Below are positions 34,485-46,666 of a DNA stretch of 64,000 nt, piece by piece. The stretch comes from Syngnathus acus. Lineage: Eukaryota; Chordata; Actinopteri; Syngnathiformes; Syngnathidae. The notes below the pieces were generated by a model. It was not told the DNA's origin and did not search any database. It saw nothing but the letters and a program-made list of their open reading frames with translations. The translations under genes were made by a program, and so were the position numbers. The stretch's first letter is position 1. Each line of letters opens with the position of its first letter. Location: positions 8,364,501 through 8,428,500 of the forward strand of contig NC_051094.1 in the NCBI RefSeq assembly GCF_901709675.1. The letters are read 5' to 3'.

Positions 34485-35776
34485 AACACCAAATCATTCT
34501 TCTTTTGTGGCCTTCTGCTAAAACCAAGTACGCAAATGAAGACAATCGTTTTTGTCCAAGAGGAAGGCCCTATTTGACACCGCTGGCATAGGGCATCAAC
34601 ACACCCTTGCACGCCATTAAAAATGATGACAAAACAAGCGGATGGCATTTTGGGGTTGCTGCAGGTGGCTCATTTAAGTTTCACTAATATGAGGAGGACT
34701 CAAATGGACATTGACTGTTTTATTTGAGAGTACGATTCAATCAAGTGTCTTTTTACAGAATTCAAAATATTTTCACATATAGAAAGAAAATTTCACATTT
34801 TGTGTAGCAGCTTGTTGATTTCATAAATGCGACACTTTTTTTGTATACATACAAGATAAAAAAAAGATATACCGTATGCAGTGTTATCTGTATCAAAAGG
34901 GTTTTGTGGCGGTGTGACGGTCAATAACTGTCTTTAAATATTAAAATGAGTCTTTCACATCGATAGCAGTCAATGACAGTGAATGAGTTTGTCTTCTTGA
35001 TCTACGATTAATTAAATCCTTGATTACCCCCCCCCCAAAAGAAAAACCATAAGTACCAACATTTTGACATATTGTCTAAATTTTTTGATGAAGACATTCA
35101 TTGAACTTGTTATTTTTCTCACTATTTAGAGCATACAATTGTAAAAGCAACTCGGGTAAGAATCTGTGCATTTGCCAATGTCTACCACATCGCTGGGATG
35201 TTTCAGTCTGTCATTTGCAATGTTTGTGAAAAGAGGTGGAAAGAGGCAAAGCCAAATGTAAAACTGAAGGTAGTTAAAAATAATAGAATAGAATGCCCTT
35301 TATTGTCATTTTACAACTTAGTTGTACAACGAAATTCGGATAGCTGCTCCCTTCCTAGTGCAAACGTACACAATTTTAAAAAGTATAAAAGGAAGTCTAT
35401 TAGTCTAAGAATGAAGGTTAAAAAATCTTTTTTACAGTATGTTCATTGTGGGTATATGTATTAACATGAATGAGGTTTGTACAGAAAGTAAATAATAAAT
35501 AGTAAATAGTTATTGCACGTAGGAGTGTCGGTGTTGTATTATAGCTGGTGTTGTTTTCTCTCAGAGTTCAGAGCGGTGATGGCTCTTGGGAAGAAACTGT
35601 ATTTCAGTCTGGTAGCCCTTGTTCGAATGCCTCTGTAGCGCCTCCCAGAAGGAAGCAGTTCAAACAGCTGGGAGGCGGGATGTGTGTTGTCTGATGATGT
35701 TGTGAGCTCTAAGTCACCACATAGCAACTGCTTATGATGAATGAGAAAAGTAGAACATTATCGTTTTGGTTCTAAT
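34485..35776. other. Intergenic region with a LINE-like element
   Basis: No gene is supported. The right half is a retroposon fragment (35279-35735). Confidence 0.5.
35279..35735 (-). mobile_element. LINE-like retroposon fragment
   Basis: One end carries AGAATAGAATGCCCTTTATTG and TTGTACAACGAAATTCGG, the tail type also seen at 24416. The other holds GATGGCTCTTGGGAAGAAAC and CGCCTCCCAGAAGGAAGCAG, a frequent fish repeat segment. Confidence 0.5.
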
Positions 35777-37571
35777 TTATGGTCGATAATTCTGAGAACT
35801 CAAGGCGGGATAGTCGGCATGCGCTTCATATGGTGGAGGGAGATCCGAAGACTGCGATGCTTTGCGTGAGCTCTGTTTTTTTGATTTCCCAAAATCCTCA
35901 AATGTATATGTAGCGGGACCTGGAGGTTGTTGTCCTGCAGGACCCTCAAGAGCAGGTAGGACAACTATTGGAAGTTTGATTTCTGGGTTTATTGCATATT
36001 TGACATCCAGAAAGATCTGTGACAATTGTACAGTGTTATTTTCCGCTATCAGTCTTCAATTTCAAGTTCAAAGTACGATTGAACCTTCGTCCTACCTTCA
36101 GCCTGTATTCCAGCTTGATGATGGAGGAATTCAAAATGGAGGGAGATATGTTCCTGGGGATTGTGATCACCTTCTTTACGACCTTTTTGCTATGGGCATC
36201 GATACGCTCGAGTTTCTCCTTGAGGATGTTCTGCATGCAAAGTTTCCTCTTTCCTTGAGCAAAGAAACTCAGCTTTTCGTACAATACAAATTTAGGTTTC
36301 AAGTCACGGGATGATTGGTTATGAATTTTGACTTTGACTTGGAGATCTTCACCTGCAGGGGAACACAAAATCATGTTTGTAATTGCACTGGTGAGAAAAT
36401 GTGAGCTTGACGAGAAAATTGATGAAAACATGCAAAATATGAGAATTTTGTAGTCATGAATTGTGGAGATAAAACTCTTAACTGTTTGTCTCCATTTCCG
36501 TTTACTTGATGTTTTCTGGGCAATGCTAAGAACATCCAGTAGCACGAGTCACCCCTCCCCTTATTTATAGAACATGAGCACCTTTGTTAATGGAAGAAAA
36601 ATTAATACTAAAAAAAAAAGTAATTGTAAAAATAAGTAAAAATGAAATAGAAAATTAACCAATGCGAATCAAATATTGCTTTTGAATTGTGGTCCCCCTC
36701 AAAATAAAAAAAATTAAATAGGCCTGGACAAAAACGACAATACCACACACAAAAATGCTTACCAGGTTGATATCCCATCCTTTTTGTGTAAACATCCATT
36801 GCAATGGTTCCAGAACCAAAGACGGTTATTTTTTTATCCGTGGAACCAAACTGAGGTTCCTGAAAAAAAAAGGATAATTTTCTTCAAATCAAGTCCTTTA
36901 AACTGTGATCAATTCCTGTTCCAAACTTCTCACCATAAGTCCAGGTATATCCATGTCTGCTTTGGAGACAAATGTGAAGTGGGCTTTTACTTTTTTGGTC
37001 AACTTCATTGATTGTTTAAGTTCAGCTTTAAGCTTATGAACAATTTTACCAACAGACGACTTGAACGAGGATGGCATGGTCCTACAAAGTACAATTACAG
37101 GCAACTTAATTGGCTTGAAAGAAAATGAGCTAGATATGAATCAAAACAGAAATAACCACAGAACAATATATTATAAATGGTACCTGTTAGGGACCTTGAA
37201 GGAAAAGGGGAACACATGTCTTCCTTTGCTAATAAAATCAATATCTGGAGGAGTGACACACAAACTGTCTGGTAAGTAATTAGTGCTTTATAATAAGGTT
37301 GTTACAGACAAAGCGGTGCTTTACCAGGTTGCAAGATACGTTGTTTGATTTCGTAATATTTTTCATCCGACCAGTAGTAGTAGCTGCTATATTGCCCGTA
37401 GTACTCATGCCAGCACACCCTTGCGTTTCCTTTTCCAATAAAGGTTAGCGATTGGATTGGCGTTTCTTTTGAGACCTCCACGATAATCCTTCCATTGATT
37501 GTATCTCCGTTTGTGAAGATGTTTTGACTATTGATGGAGTCATATTCAATTGAGAAATGTTTAATAGTCAT
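35777..37571 (-). CDS. Arrestin domain-containing protein (ARRDC3-like) 3, PPPY tail
   Basis: Six exons: 37325-37571, 37184-37244, 36934-37081, 36763-36859, 36096-36352 and 35777-36016; 349 residues. It is the closest relative of the gene at 32416-34092: MTIKHFSIEYDSINSQNIF, MPSSFKSSVGKIVHKLKAEL, VFGSGTIAMDVYTKRMGYQP, VKVKIHNQSSRDLKPKF and IFLDVKYAINPEIKLPIVV. The tail contains DLPPPYEAHADYP, so the PPxY motif for WW-domain ubiquitin ligases is kept. The upstream regions of the two genes also match (for example GCTCATAGAAAAC near 34235 and 37688), so the promoter was duplicated with the gene. Exon 1 has one extra codon and exon 6 one fewer than in the sister gene. Confidence 0.9.
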
Positions 37572-39394
37572 TTTCTAGAAATAAATACAAATGACAAAAT
37601 AACACCAAGCATAAATTATCGAGAGCGTCAGGTAAATCCAGAGACAAAGTTTGTGGTTTAGTTGACAGGTGGTGGCGGAGGATACAGCTCATAGAAAACT
37701 TGTTTTTCTTGTTTGGCACAACCGGTTTTAGAATACACAATGACTCGGGGAAAAATGCAGCAGGCACATGGAGGAAACGGCGTGTAAATAATAATGGCAC
37801 AGTGGATTAGAAGAAACAACAGTTTCCTTATTCACGGCCTTATTAAAGCGTTTGAGCTTGTCCGAATGATTTGCTAATGGATAAAGGTAAATTCGACACA
37901 ATCTTTACTTCACAATAATTTTTTCAGGAAAACTATACCTTGCTTTGAAATCCAACCTTCAGTTTTTTTTCTAGAGGCGAGGGAGGATTTGATTTGCCCA
38001 ATCTCTAAACATGATGGCTGATGACGATTGACCCTGTCGTTGTTGACCCCTGACAATATGCCTCTGCCATTGCACCAGGTGCTTTTGGATTACTTAGATC
38101 TTACTCGCAGGGGCAGCATTTCTCCTCCCATACCTGTACAAGTAACAACTGAGAACATTTTCTCACGATCTTGGCAGGATTAGTCATGGGTGTGGTGACG
38201 TTCTTCTTGAAAGGGTACATCAGCAGCACTACTGAATGAAAATGTTTGGCAGTGACTCGGATGTTGGATGTTTTAAACAAAAGAACTTTCAAAGGAACTT
38301 TTCTTGCCGCTGTAACTTCTTCAAATCTTACTTCGATTAGTTTCATAATGTCTTCTGAATGCTATTATTCGAATCTTATTTTCAGACAAATGATAGAAAT
38401 TTGTTTTCTTTACTTCAAATCTTGCTTTTGTGTTTCAATTTGTCACACATATTGAGCTCTCCATTAAAGTGAAAAACACACACAACAATACTCTAATATT
38501 CATTCTGATCCGAACAGGAAAATTATGATTCACTGTTCGCTTTTAATCGCCAACTCAAACCCCGTTGAAACCACATGATTTTCATATTGATGCATGATGT
38601 GACTATTTTATGTAGCTACATTTGCATGCTTATACTCGGATTAAACTTCCTGGTATAAAAAGGTTAAAAAGACATTTCTTGTGAGTTTCCCCATGTATAT
38701 TATGTTTTAAATAAACAGTTGAGGCATTAAACTTTTGTGGACACTAAGTTTCTTCCTGGGCAGTGATTCTCCAATAAACGGACATGGTCTCAACATGGCC
38801 GTCAGCTGCTATCAACCCCAATTTACAACCTTTTTCTTCATGGATAATTGAACTCCCGTAGAATTGAACAAGTTTTATCCTCGAGTAACATCTCCTGAAT
38901 AGATAACATCCATGAATTCTGTGCTAAGCTAGCTAAGCTAATTCAGTGCCCAGCTAGGGCTCATTATGTCATCACTATTTAAACTGTCAAAAGATTGAGC
39001 TAAATGATCACTTGATTATTAAATAGTTGTGAATTAATTTGATAAGCAATCCTCTGTTACTTTATCAATTCATTTAGTTAGACAACCTCTTATTTTTTCA
39101 CGTCAAACTTAATAAGTCACTAAAATTCAAAACTACACTTGAAAGAATCTGAAAGTGCCATCAAAGGAGTGGCAACTAATGCTGCCTGGGCTTGGTTGTT
39201 GCCAATTCATTAAAATATCAAAGCAGTTGGTATGCGTGCCACTGCCAACCAGGTGTGTCCCGAGGATCCACCCATCGTTTATTTATATGTTCCTTCAAAA
39301 ACAAAAAAAAAAAACATTCTGGGTACACGATCCCGGATGCCCTTCTGACAATAACAATTTCCATCTTGTATTTACTCATTTCTTTTGTACATGT

Positions 39395-40310
39395 AATAAT
39401 AATAATTCATTCAATTTATATAGCGCTTTTCAATAACCCAAAGACGCTTTACAGATAACAAAATAAAGGGGGGGGGTACGTATGGGGGGGGGGTGAGACA
39501 ATAGGATACAGTTAATAGGACATCGGTCAGCAGTGCAAAGCAGATGGATGGAGGAGCAGGAGGGGCGGAAGCGGAGGTTGTTGAAGTTGGCAGTACGGGA
39601 GGTGGGGGTGACGGGGGGTTGGTAGTCCAAAAAGAGGAGATGGGTGAGCCATCGGGGAAGTGTCGGTCCAGATGTTGGACCAGATGGACCAGATGGTGAT
39701 GCCGGTCGACCTCGACTGCACCCGCTCGAACGGCAGGCCCCAACGCACCACGGCGGCACACAGCAAAGCCACGGTTGGCAAGCCTGCAGGGAGTGGAGCC
39801 CGCAGGGAGTGGAGCCCGCAGGGAGTGGAGCCCGCAGGGAGTGGAGCCCGTCGCCCGAGAACGCCGGACGGAAGGCCAGAGAGCCAGGCCAGAGCTGCCG
39901 TAGAGTCCACAGCAGGCGGCCACAGGCTCAGAGTCGGGAGGCAGGAGGGTCCGGTGGTGGTTTTGGCCAGTTGGCTGTTGGCTAGCTGGCTAACGTAGCT
40001 GGTAGTCCGAGGGAGAGGAAACAGATAGGTGAGAGCGGAGCTGCGGGAATGCGAAGTGGACGGAGGACAACACGAGAAAAATAAAAAAAGAGACGGGTGC
40101 ACTGAAAACAGGAAAACAAAAAACAAGTAACGGACACGGTCCGGGACAGAAGGGGCAGTCAACAAGTTTGACGCCAGCGTGCTCTAACCCGGAAGACAAC
40201 AGACGGTGGGGGGACAACGTACGAGTTGGCACTTAGGCCTCACTCACACACGTGTGAAGCCCTTTGAGACTTGCCTGTGATTTAGGGCTGTATAAATAAA
40301 CTTGACTTGA
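39395..40310. mobile_element. Composite retroposon region with two tails and a GC-rich centre
   Basis: The left end (AATAATAATAATTCATTCAA, TTTATATAGCGCTTTTCAAT) reads as a LINE-type tail in the - direction. The right end (GAAGCCCTTTGAGACTTGCC, GGGCTGTATAAATAAACTTG) is a tail in the + direction. The centre (about 39530-40230) is GC-rich, includes four copies of a 16-bp unit (GCAGGGAGTGGAGCCC, about 39789-39852) and has low-complexity frames only. Confidence 0.45.
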
Positions 40311-40440
40311 AATTACACAACTTGTTGGCAGCAGTCCACAGGATCATGACTGACCCATTTGTATTTTTTGGTTAAATGCCTTTTAAGATAACATGTCTGT
40401 TCTTGGTGTTGGATTTGATCAAATACATTTTCCCCAAAAA

Positions 40441-40552
40441 ATGTGACGGATACTCTTATGCGACTTACATATATGTCTTTCTTCTTTGTTATGCATTTTA
40501 TGGCTGGTGCGACGAATACTCCGGAGCGACTTATAGTCAGGAAAATACGGTA
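40441..40552. mobile_element. Fish DNA-transposon tail fragment
   Basis: ACTCCGGAGCGACTTATAGTC and AGGAAAATACGGTAA match the fragment at 32095-32172. Confidence 0.4.
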
Positions 40553-41193
40553 ATTAGATATTTATGCCGTTCACCCTTGGTGAAATTTTAATTCTTGGTT
40601 ATTTTCATATGTATATAGCATTTATTTTAAAATGAGAATTCCTGTTTTTTTTTTAAGTCTCATGTGGCACTGACAACTGTTTGCAGTAGTAGTAGTATAG
40701 TAGTAGTAGTGTAATAGAAATACATATGTTTTCCCCATCATGAGGAATAACTCAAAAGTCATGATCACACTGTTTTTGTGGTTTTTATTTTGGCCGTAAT
40801 CATGCAACCCCACTTATTTCTAGTGAACTTCTAACACGAGTCAACCCCAAAGGACTAGCTGGTGCTCTCGATGAGAAAAGTTGATCAGCACTCTCACTTA
40901 TATTGCGAGGTTCCTGCAAAAAGTCTCCAAAGACTAGGTGACAATGATACGCTTCAGAAAATGAATGGATGGAAAAATAATAGAAACTAAAAATAAAACC
41001 ATCTTCCTTCGTGGTAATGCTTGCCAAAAACGTAATTGCAGTCTCTTGATTATGTTGGTATGGTTGGGTGTGTGCTGACGTCAAAAGAAAAACCTGTAAG
41101 TGAAGGATGAAACGAGGATATGTCCTTGCTTATTTGATTGGTTAATGTGACTATTCTGGTCACCACTGTACAATTTTGAGCTGACACAAGCTG

Positions 41194-41255
41194 ATATAAA
41201 AGCACCCACCGCGCTTCGTGTCTTAGGCTCAGCATCAAACGTCTCGACAGCAAAG
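41194..41255 (+). promoter_or_regulatory. TATA box and non-coding first exon of the lectin gene
   Basis: TATAAAAG at 41194-41201 is a strong TATA box. About 30 bp downstream a short leader ends CAGCAAAG at 41255 with a GTAACA donor. The coding exon starts right after an acceptor at 41388, so the initiator ATG is the first bases of exon 2. Confidence 0.7.
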
Positions 41256-41388
41256 GTAACACGGCACACCTTGCCGTCCTGCTTTTCAAAACCAACGACA
41301 ACTTTTGTGCCTTTTTTGAGGTTTTCATTTGACTAGGAGTGCAAACTGTACAGTAACTAATAGCGACGGTACTTTTCTGTTGTTGCAG

Positions 41389-42727
41389 ATGGCATTTGAT
41401 CTTCGCTCAGTTTTCCTCTTTTGTGCCATCAGCGGACTGGTGTCTGTCGGTGTAAGTCAAACAGAACGCATGTTTACAATGGTGTTTTGATTTCTTGCTG
41501 TATTCATATTCTGGAGCGTGATTTTGACAATAAGCTTTCCTTACTCACAGTGGAATAAAAGGACTAGGGAAGAAAAAGACAAAGGTTGGTAGCTGCTTCT
41601 CAATGATACTTAAAAACAACAATTTTTTACTTTATTTTGGCATTTGCTACCAGATTCAACATCATATCTCGTTTTCTTCCCAACATCAATTGTGTTTCAG
41701 ACAAGTACTGCCCTAAAGGCTGGACTCAATTGGACAAACGTTGTTTCGTCTTCCAAGATATCCAAAGAGTGTTTCCAGACGCAGAGGTATAACAAAGTCT
41801 TTCACAGGGTCGGTTTACTAAATCAGCAATACGGTATCACAAAGCAGTGATTTATCGATTTGTCTATGAAATGTCATGGATGCGTCTGAATGCAGTTTGT
41901 GCTATCATGACCAGTATGAAAGCTTTAGCTTTTTTGTGCTGAATGGAACGTTTTCTCACTTCCATTGATGAGTTGTTTCATCTTGCAGAGTGTCTGCAAC
42001 ATTTTTGGTGGGAATTTGGCCTCAATCCGTAGTAGTTTGGAATATGCCCTAGTTCTACAACTGATTGCGGAATGCACTTCTGACCCTGGTGACGACGTCT
42101 GGATTGGACTTCACGAAGCATTGGGGGTGAAACTTCTTGATTCTTAAAAGAACACACGCACGCACACCATTTCCTTTACTTTAGTATACAATACGTGCAA
42201 TGATCCGTATATTTTAAAAGCTAAACCAATAGAACAAATGAAGCATACAACAAAATAAATACAAATAAACCTGCTCACAAGAGCACAGGAGATACGTTTT
42301 TTTTTTTTGGCCATAATCAAAATGTCAAACTTTAAGAATCATAGACATAATGTCTTATGCTGACACGGGTTTCTTTTGTCTTCCAGGATGGCAGTTTTGT
42401 CTGGACCGACGGCACAAAAGTGGGTTTCACTGCCTTCAACACTAACAACAATACCGGAAACTGCATTGAGATTGAAACTAATGGTAAATTCCGTATTACT
42501 ACTTGCAATTTTTATTAATAGCTGCATGTTTGATTCAAATTTACTACTGCTTGTTGCATGGATTGATCGAATAATTGAGTGAAATCACGAACATTGATTC
42601 GATTTTCTTAGTTGTCACTGTTTTGTGTTCACTTCTAGATAACCTCTGGGACAACGACTCTTGCATGGACGAAAACAGATTTGTTTGTGCCAAAGATGTT
42701 GACAAATGCGACCAATGCGAACACTGA
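41389..42727 (+). CDS. Secreted C-type lectin-like protein
   Basis: Coding exons 41389-41451, 41551-41584, 41701-41786, 41989-42126, 42387-42483 and 42639-42727; 168 residues. A signal peptide (MAFDLRSVFLFCAISGLVSV) is followed by a short charged segment (NKRTREEKDK) and one C-type lectin domain. Visible landmarks: CPKGWTQLDKRCFVF, GGNLASIRS, DVWIGLHEALG, DGSFVWTDGT, GNCIEIE, LWDNDSC and RFVCAK. The cysteines fit a long-form domain, with extra Cys at the end (KCDQCEH). The usual EPN or QPD sugar-specificity triplet is replaced by a FNTNNNTGN stretch, while the WxD end of the calcium site (WDND) is kept, so binding may be altered or lost. It belongs with small single-domain fish plasma/mucus lectins and type II antifreeze-like proteins; I cannot choose between them. 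It is on the opposite strand to the flanking arrestin genes. AATAAA lies at 42879. Confidence 0.88.
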
Positions 42728-43287
42728 GTCACCCTACAAGCAGTCACATATGATTTACAACAATGCCATTTTGGATTCCACTATTCTTTACTTTTTCAAC
42801 TCAAATTGACTTCTTCTCATTTATTAATTGCTGTCAGTCAAGTATATATGGCAAAGTGGGCTAACAAATCAGTTCTGGAATAAAGCATTTTGGTGTGGGA
42901 TTGTATTTGATTCATGTCATTCAGGACGGAATTTTTGAAGCGCTTTTCAAAGTGCGATTTGTCATAGGGAATTGAGGTCATTGATGTATGTCATCAATAA
43001 AGCCTGGCTGCGTCAAGAAGTGGTTCACGTGTCAGTACCAGTAAGGAACTGATTATTGTCTGCTCATTTGTAGAAATATGGTGATATGTCCTGTTGGAAT
43101 TTGGACAGTTTCCCATGAAAAATATGCCTTACTTTGGTTTTGCTCACACGTAGTTGCTGCCATCTTTGGTTTGGTTTGAATTGTTTATTTCGGCAAGTAC
43201 ACGACACATTTGTTCCAGTTCCAGTTCACTTGCAGCTGTTAATTGGTGTTCTAATGGTCAACTTCCTTGTAGTATGTCATAACCACA

Positions 43288-45669
43288 CTAAGAAGGGAAC
43301 AAGGTTTCATAGGCAGGAGGAGAGTCCAAAGGTTGGAGTGTTGCCTGTTGTTGGGGTGTGACGTCAAACGCTACTGGGCTTGGCTGTTGTCGCATGTCAG
43401 GAAGGACAACAATTGGAATCGTGACACCCTCATCGATTGTGTACTTGATATCCAGATAAACCTGTCAAAATGGTGCTTATTTGTTTTCAGACAGCATCAT
43501 ATAATTTCATACACAGATTGTCAGTCTATCATTGTAATTTAAAAACTAGTTTTGATCAATCTAATTTGCAGATTTTTTTTTTTTTATGCTTAGCTTTTAC
43601 CAAACAATTTGGAGTTCAGTTTTACTTTGACAGTGGTAGTGCTCTGTACTGTCAAATTTGAAGCAATGCCCTGGTAATACAACTCCAAGCAATAATATCA
43701 AACACTGCCTCCTCTGGCTGATTTGCAGACACAAATTCATTACTGTGACGCCAGAAAACTGTAAAAAAAGTTTAAAAAAAACACAGCTGTCCAGAGTAAA
43801 GTGGAAAAATGAAATGTCAACTTGTTGCTGCTCTTGTCAAAATGGAAGTCGCAACAAGTCACTCGCAAGATTTGTGTGACGGTAACGGAACAGTCATGAA
43901 ACAATAGAACAATATGTTCCATTTTATATTTTAAATTTAAATGTTATCTTATATACCAAAGGCAATGGAAGGAAAAGTCGTTGAATTTGTGTGATTTACC
44001 TTCAGCTCGTACTCCAACCTGAAGATGCTGCAGTTCAAGATGGAGGGTGGCAGTCGTCTGGGGATGGCAATCGCTTTCATCACCGTGCCTTTGCTACTGG
44101 ACGAGACAGCCTTGCCCTCCATCTGAAGGATCTTTTTTACAACTATACTTTGCAGGCCATTTCCATTGGAATTTTCCTTCAGGTAGAACTTTAATATTGG
44201 TGTCACTGAACGAGTTGAATGGTTTAGGATTTCAACTCGGATTTGGAGCGTTTCGCCTATGATGAGACAAAGCAAAGGTTTAGTCGGTTAAAAAGACGGC
44301 TTCCTTTGAATTAACTGGCGCTTTACAGGGAGGGACATAGCTATAACAACTTCAGCCTTCATATCTGATTCTACATGGCTAAAATACACAACAAGTTGTA
44401 CTTTTATAAGGAAGCTACAAAGTTAATACAGTTACATGCGTGCAAGGTTTATTTAGTCAAACTCAATTATAATCAATTTAAGGAACCGCTGCATTCAGTA
44501 GAAATATTTGTGGGAATGAGGTGAGGCTTTTGGATGTCTTCGTTTCATGGAGACGCTATTAAAGATTACATCAGATTATTGCCTCGTGTAATAAATGAAA
44601 CTTCTGTGTGACATCACAGTTGTTCCTTGGCTAGTCAACGTCACATGACCGCATGTTAATGATTCAGCTTTGTGACTGCCGACTTACTGAACTCGTTTCC
44701 TTATAACACGGAAAGTTATTTGTGTCTGCAGGTGTGTGTGTGTGTGAGTGTGTGAGAGAGAGAGAGAGAAATCCCATGTGCACATTTTCATTGCCTTTTG
44801 CGTCAAATGAGTTTACATAGATAATATAAACATGACTACCTTGCTTGCATCCTATTCTGTCACTATAAACGTCCATTGTAACTGCTCCGGAACCAAAGAA
44901 TTTGACACTTGTATAATTGCTACCATGCCAAGGCACCTGACAAAACAACTTCCTGTTAGGTATTTTCAGTGTTTATTACAAATAGTTAACTTTTATTGCA
45001 TACATGAAAATAAAAAAATGTTCCTTACCATCAGTCCAGTTATATCCATAGTTGGTTTGGAGACAAATTTGAAGTAGGTTTCAGCCTTTCTTGGCAACTT
45101 CATTGGTTGTTTGAGCTCTGCCTTGATCTTATGAACAATTTCACATAAAGCGCATTTGAACGACGAGGGGATTTCTCTGTGAAGGAAAATAAAAGAACAC
45201 AAAAAGTGCCTGAAAAAATAGTTGAGTCATGACATGGCAAAACACGAATAATCAAATACCTGTCAGGAATCTTGAAGGAAAAAGGAAATACATGTCTTCC
45301 TTGAGAAATAACTTTGGTACTCTCAAAAGTTTCACCTGTATAACATTCAGTCAATTTCATTAAGGTTTATATACCAGAGTGAAGTAATTGTCTCTCGGAG
45401 GAAAACAATTAAAACTATACATTACCGTCTTGCCTTGCTTCTGCCAAGATTTGACGTTTGAAGGTGTAGTATTTGTCATAAACACTAAAAGTGCTGTCTT
45501 CATTAGATGAATGGGCCTCTCCTTTTCCTTTTGCTATCAAAGTCAGTGATTTGATTCGAGTCTCTTTTAACACCTCCACAATGATTCTTCCTCTGACAGT
45601 ATCGCCGTTGGTGAAGATGTTTTGTTGATTGACAGCATCATATTCAATTGCGAAATTAGTAATGGGCAT
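43288..45669 (-). CDS. Arrestin domain-containing protein (ARRDC3-like) 4, PPAY tail
   Basis: Six exons: 45426-45669, 45260-45335, 45029-45176, 44840-44936, 44000-44256 and 43288-43461; 331 residues. The N domain starts MPITNFAIEYDAVNQQNIF with TNGDTVRGRIIVEV; exon 2 encodes GETFESTKVISQGRHVFPF and is 15 nt longer than in its neighbours. IPSSFKCALCEIVHKIKAEL and ITGLM follow, then FFGSGAVTMDVYSDRIGC, IRVEILNHSTRSVTP and PPSILNCSIFRLEYELK. The tail is short but keeps PPAY (LDSPPAYETLFPS), a PPxY motif six residues from the stop. The - strand signal AATAAA at 43184-43189 is about 100 nt past the stop. Confidence 0.9.
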
Positions 45670-45746
45670 TTTTCAGAAAGATACAAAATGTTGTCGGCGT
45701 TTACAAAGAAAGCTGTGGCTTTGCCTCATCTGCCAACCGCACCCTC

Positions 45747-45753
45747 TATATAT
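45747..45753 (-). promoter_or_regulatory. Candidate TATA box of arrestin gene 4
   Basis: TATATAT lies about 80 bp upstream of the start codon at 45669, a normal distance for a short 5' UTR. Support is position and sequence only. Confidence 0.45.
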
Positions 45754-46666
45754 GTGTTTGTTTTTTTTTTTTTATCTCTTCATCAGCTGAGGTGTATGAC
45801 ATGCTGTGGTTAGTCAGGTTTTTTCACATTTTAAACTAAATGTATTGGGCTTGGTCAGGTTGAAACAAAAGTTCCAAAAAAAAAAAAAAACACCAACACA
45901 ATTGGATATTAATAGTAATAATAGTGTACTGTTGATTTTATTTTGAGACAACAGGTAAAAACAATAATAGTAATAATAATAATCTTTAATGTAGACTGTA
46001 TATAGACTATCAGCTCTCATATAGACTCTACTGTATAAGAAGAGACGTGCATTTATAATACACGTACAACACAAATAATTTAAAAAAAATGTCAAAGCGT
46101 GTCAGTTTGATGACAAATAGCTTTCAGTATCAACAACTGCATTTCACTTATGAATCTTTACTGACAATGTTTACAGTATCATGATATAAACCCGTATAGT
46201 AGGAGAAATGTTTATACCGTTACACAAAATGTACGTATTAGGTTTGAAGGAGAAAGAACATAAGTGCTTTCAAGGGTATAGAGGATTAAAAGAGCTACAC
46301 TCAAAGTAAAATACAAGATTTTAGATTAGTACTAAAAAATTTAAAACATGATATTATAGTATTTAATTTGATTTTGCACACTGGTGGCACATGATTCAAA
46401 TGTGGTATATTGATGCCACCTGCCCCATCTTGAAAATAACACATTGTAATCTTGTGCAACAATGTACGTACATGTTTGAATCAAATAGATTCAAATTCAT
46501 TTTTTTTCCTACGCACCGCCAAACATTGATGACAAAACTTTTTTTTTTTTTACTGGACTATCACTTTCAGAAAATGTCAAAGGTTAACGTTTGAGATAAA
46601 CAATAAGGAGCTGTAGTGCGTATTGTGGTCTGTGCAGCACACTCATTTTGAGAATGTCATTACTTA
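45754..46666. other. Intergenic AT-rich DNA
   Basis: It holds homopolymer A/T runs and an AAT-rich stretch near 45905-45985. No gene is seen. The right part probably includes the 3' UTR of the arrestin gene at 46667-49368. Confidence 0.45.

Larger units (their letters stand above)
37572..41193. other. Intergenic region between arrestin genes and the lectin
   Basis: No gene is supported. It contains a GC-rich repeat-bounded block (39395-40310) and a transposon tail (40441-40552). A - strand frame at 38101-38346 has no recognisable domain. Confidence 0.5.

Noticed and set aside
38101-38346. 81-codon - strand ORF considered as an arrestin fragment
   Set aside because: No arrestin motif, exon size or splice site fits.
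39527-40165. 212-codon - strand ORF
   Set aside because: Low-complexity Pro/Ser/Leu-rich frame within a retroposon-bounded GC-rich block containing a 16-bp tandem repeat; no domain.
40800-41084. Possible arrestin exon 4 beginning EPR near 40915 on the - strand
   Set aside because: Only the first residues after the acceptor resemble the family; the glycine-rich FGSG and MDVY parts are absent.
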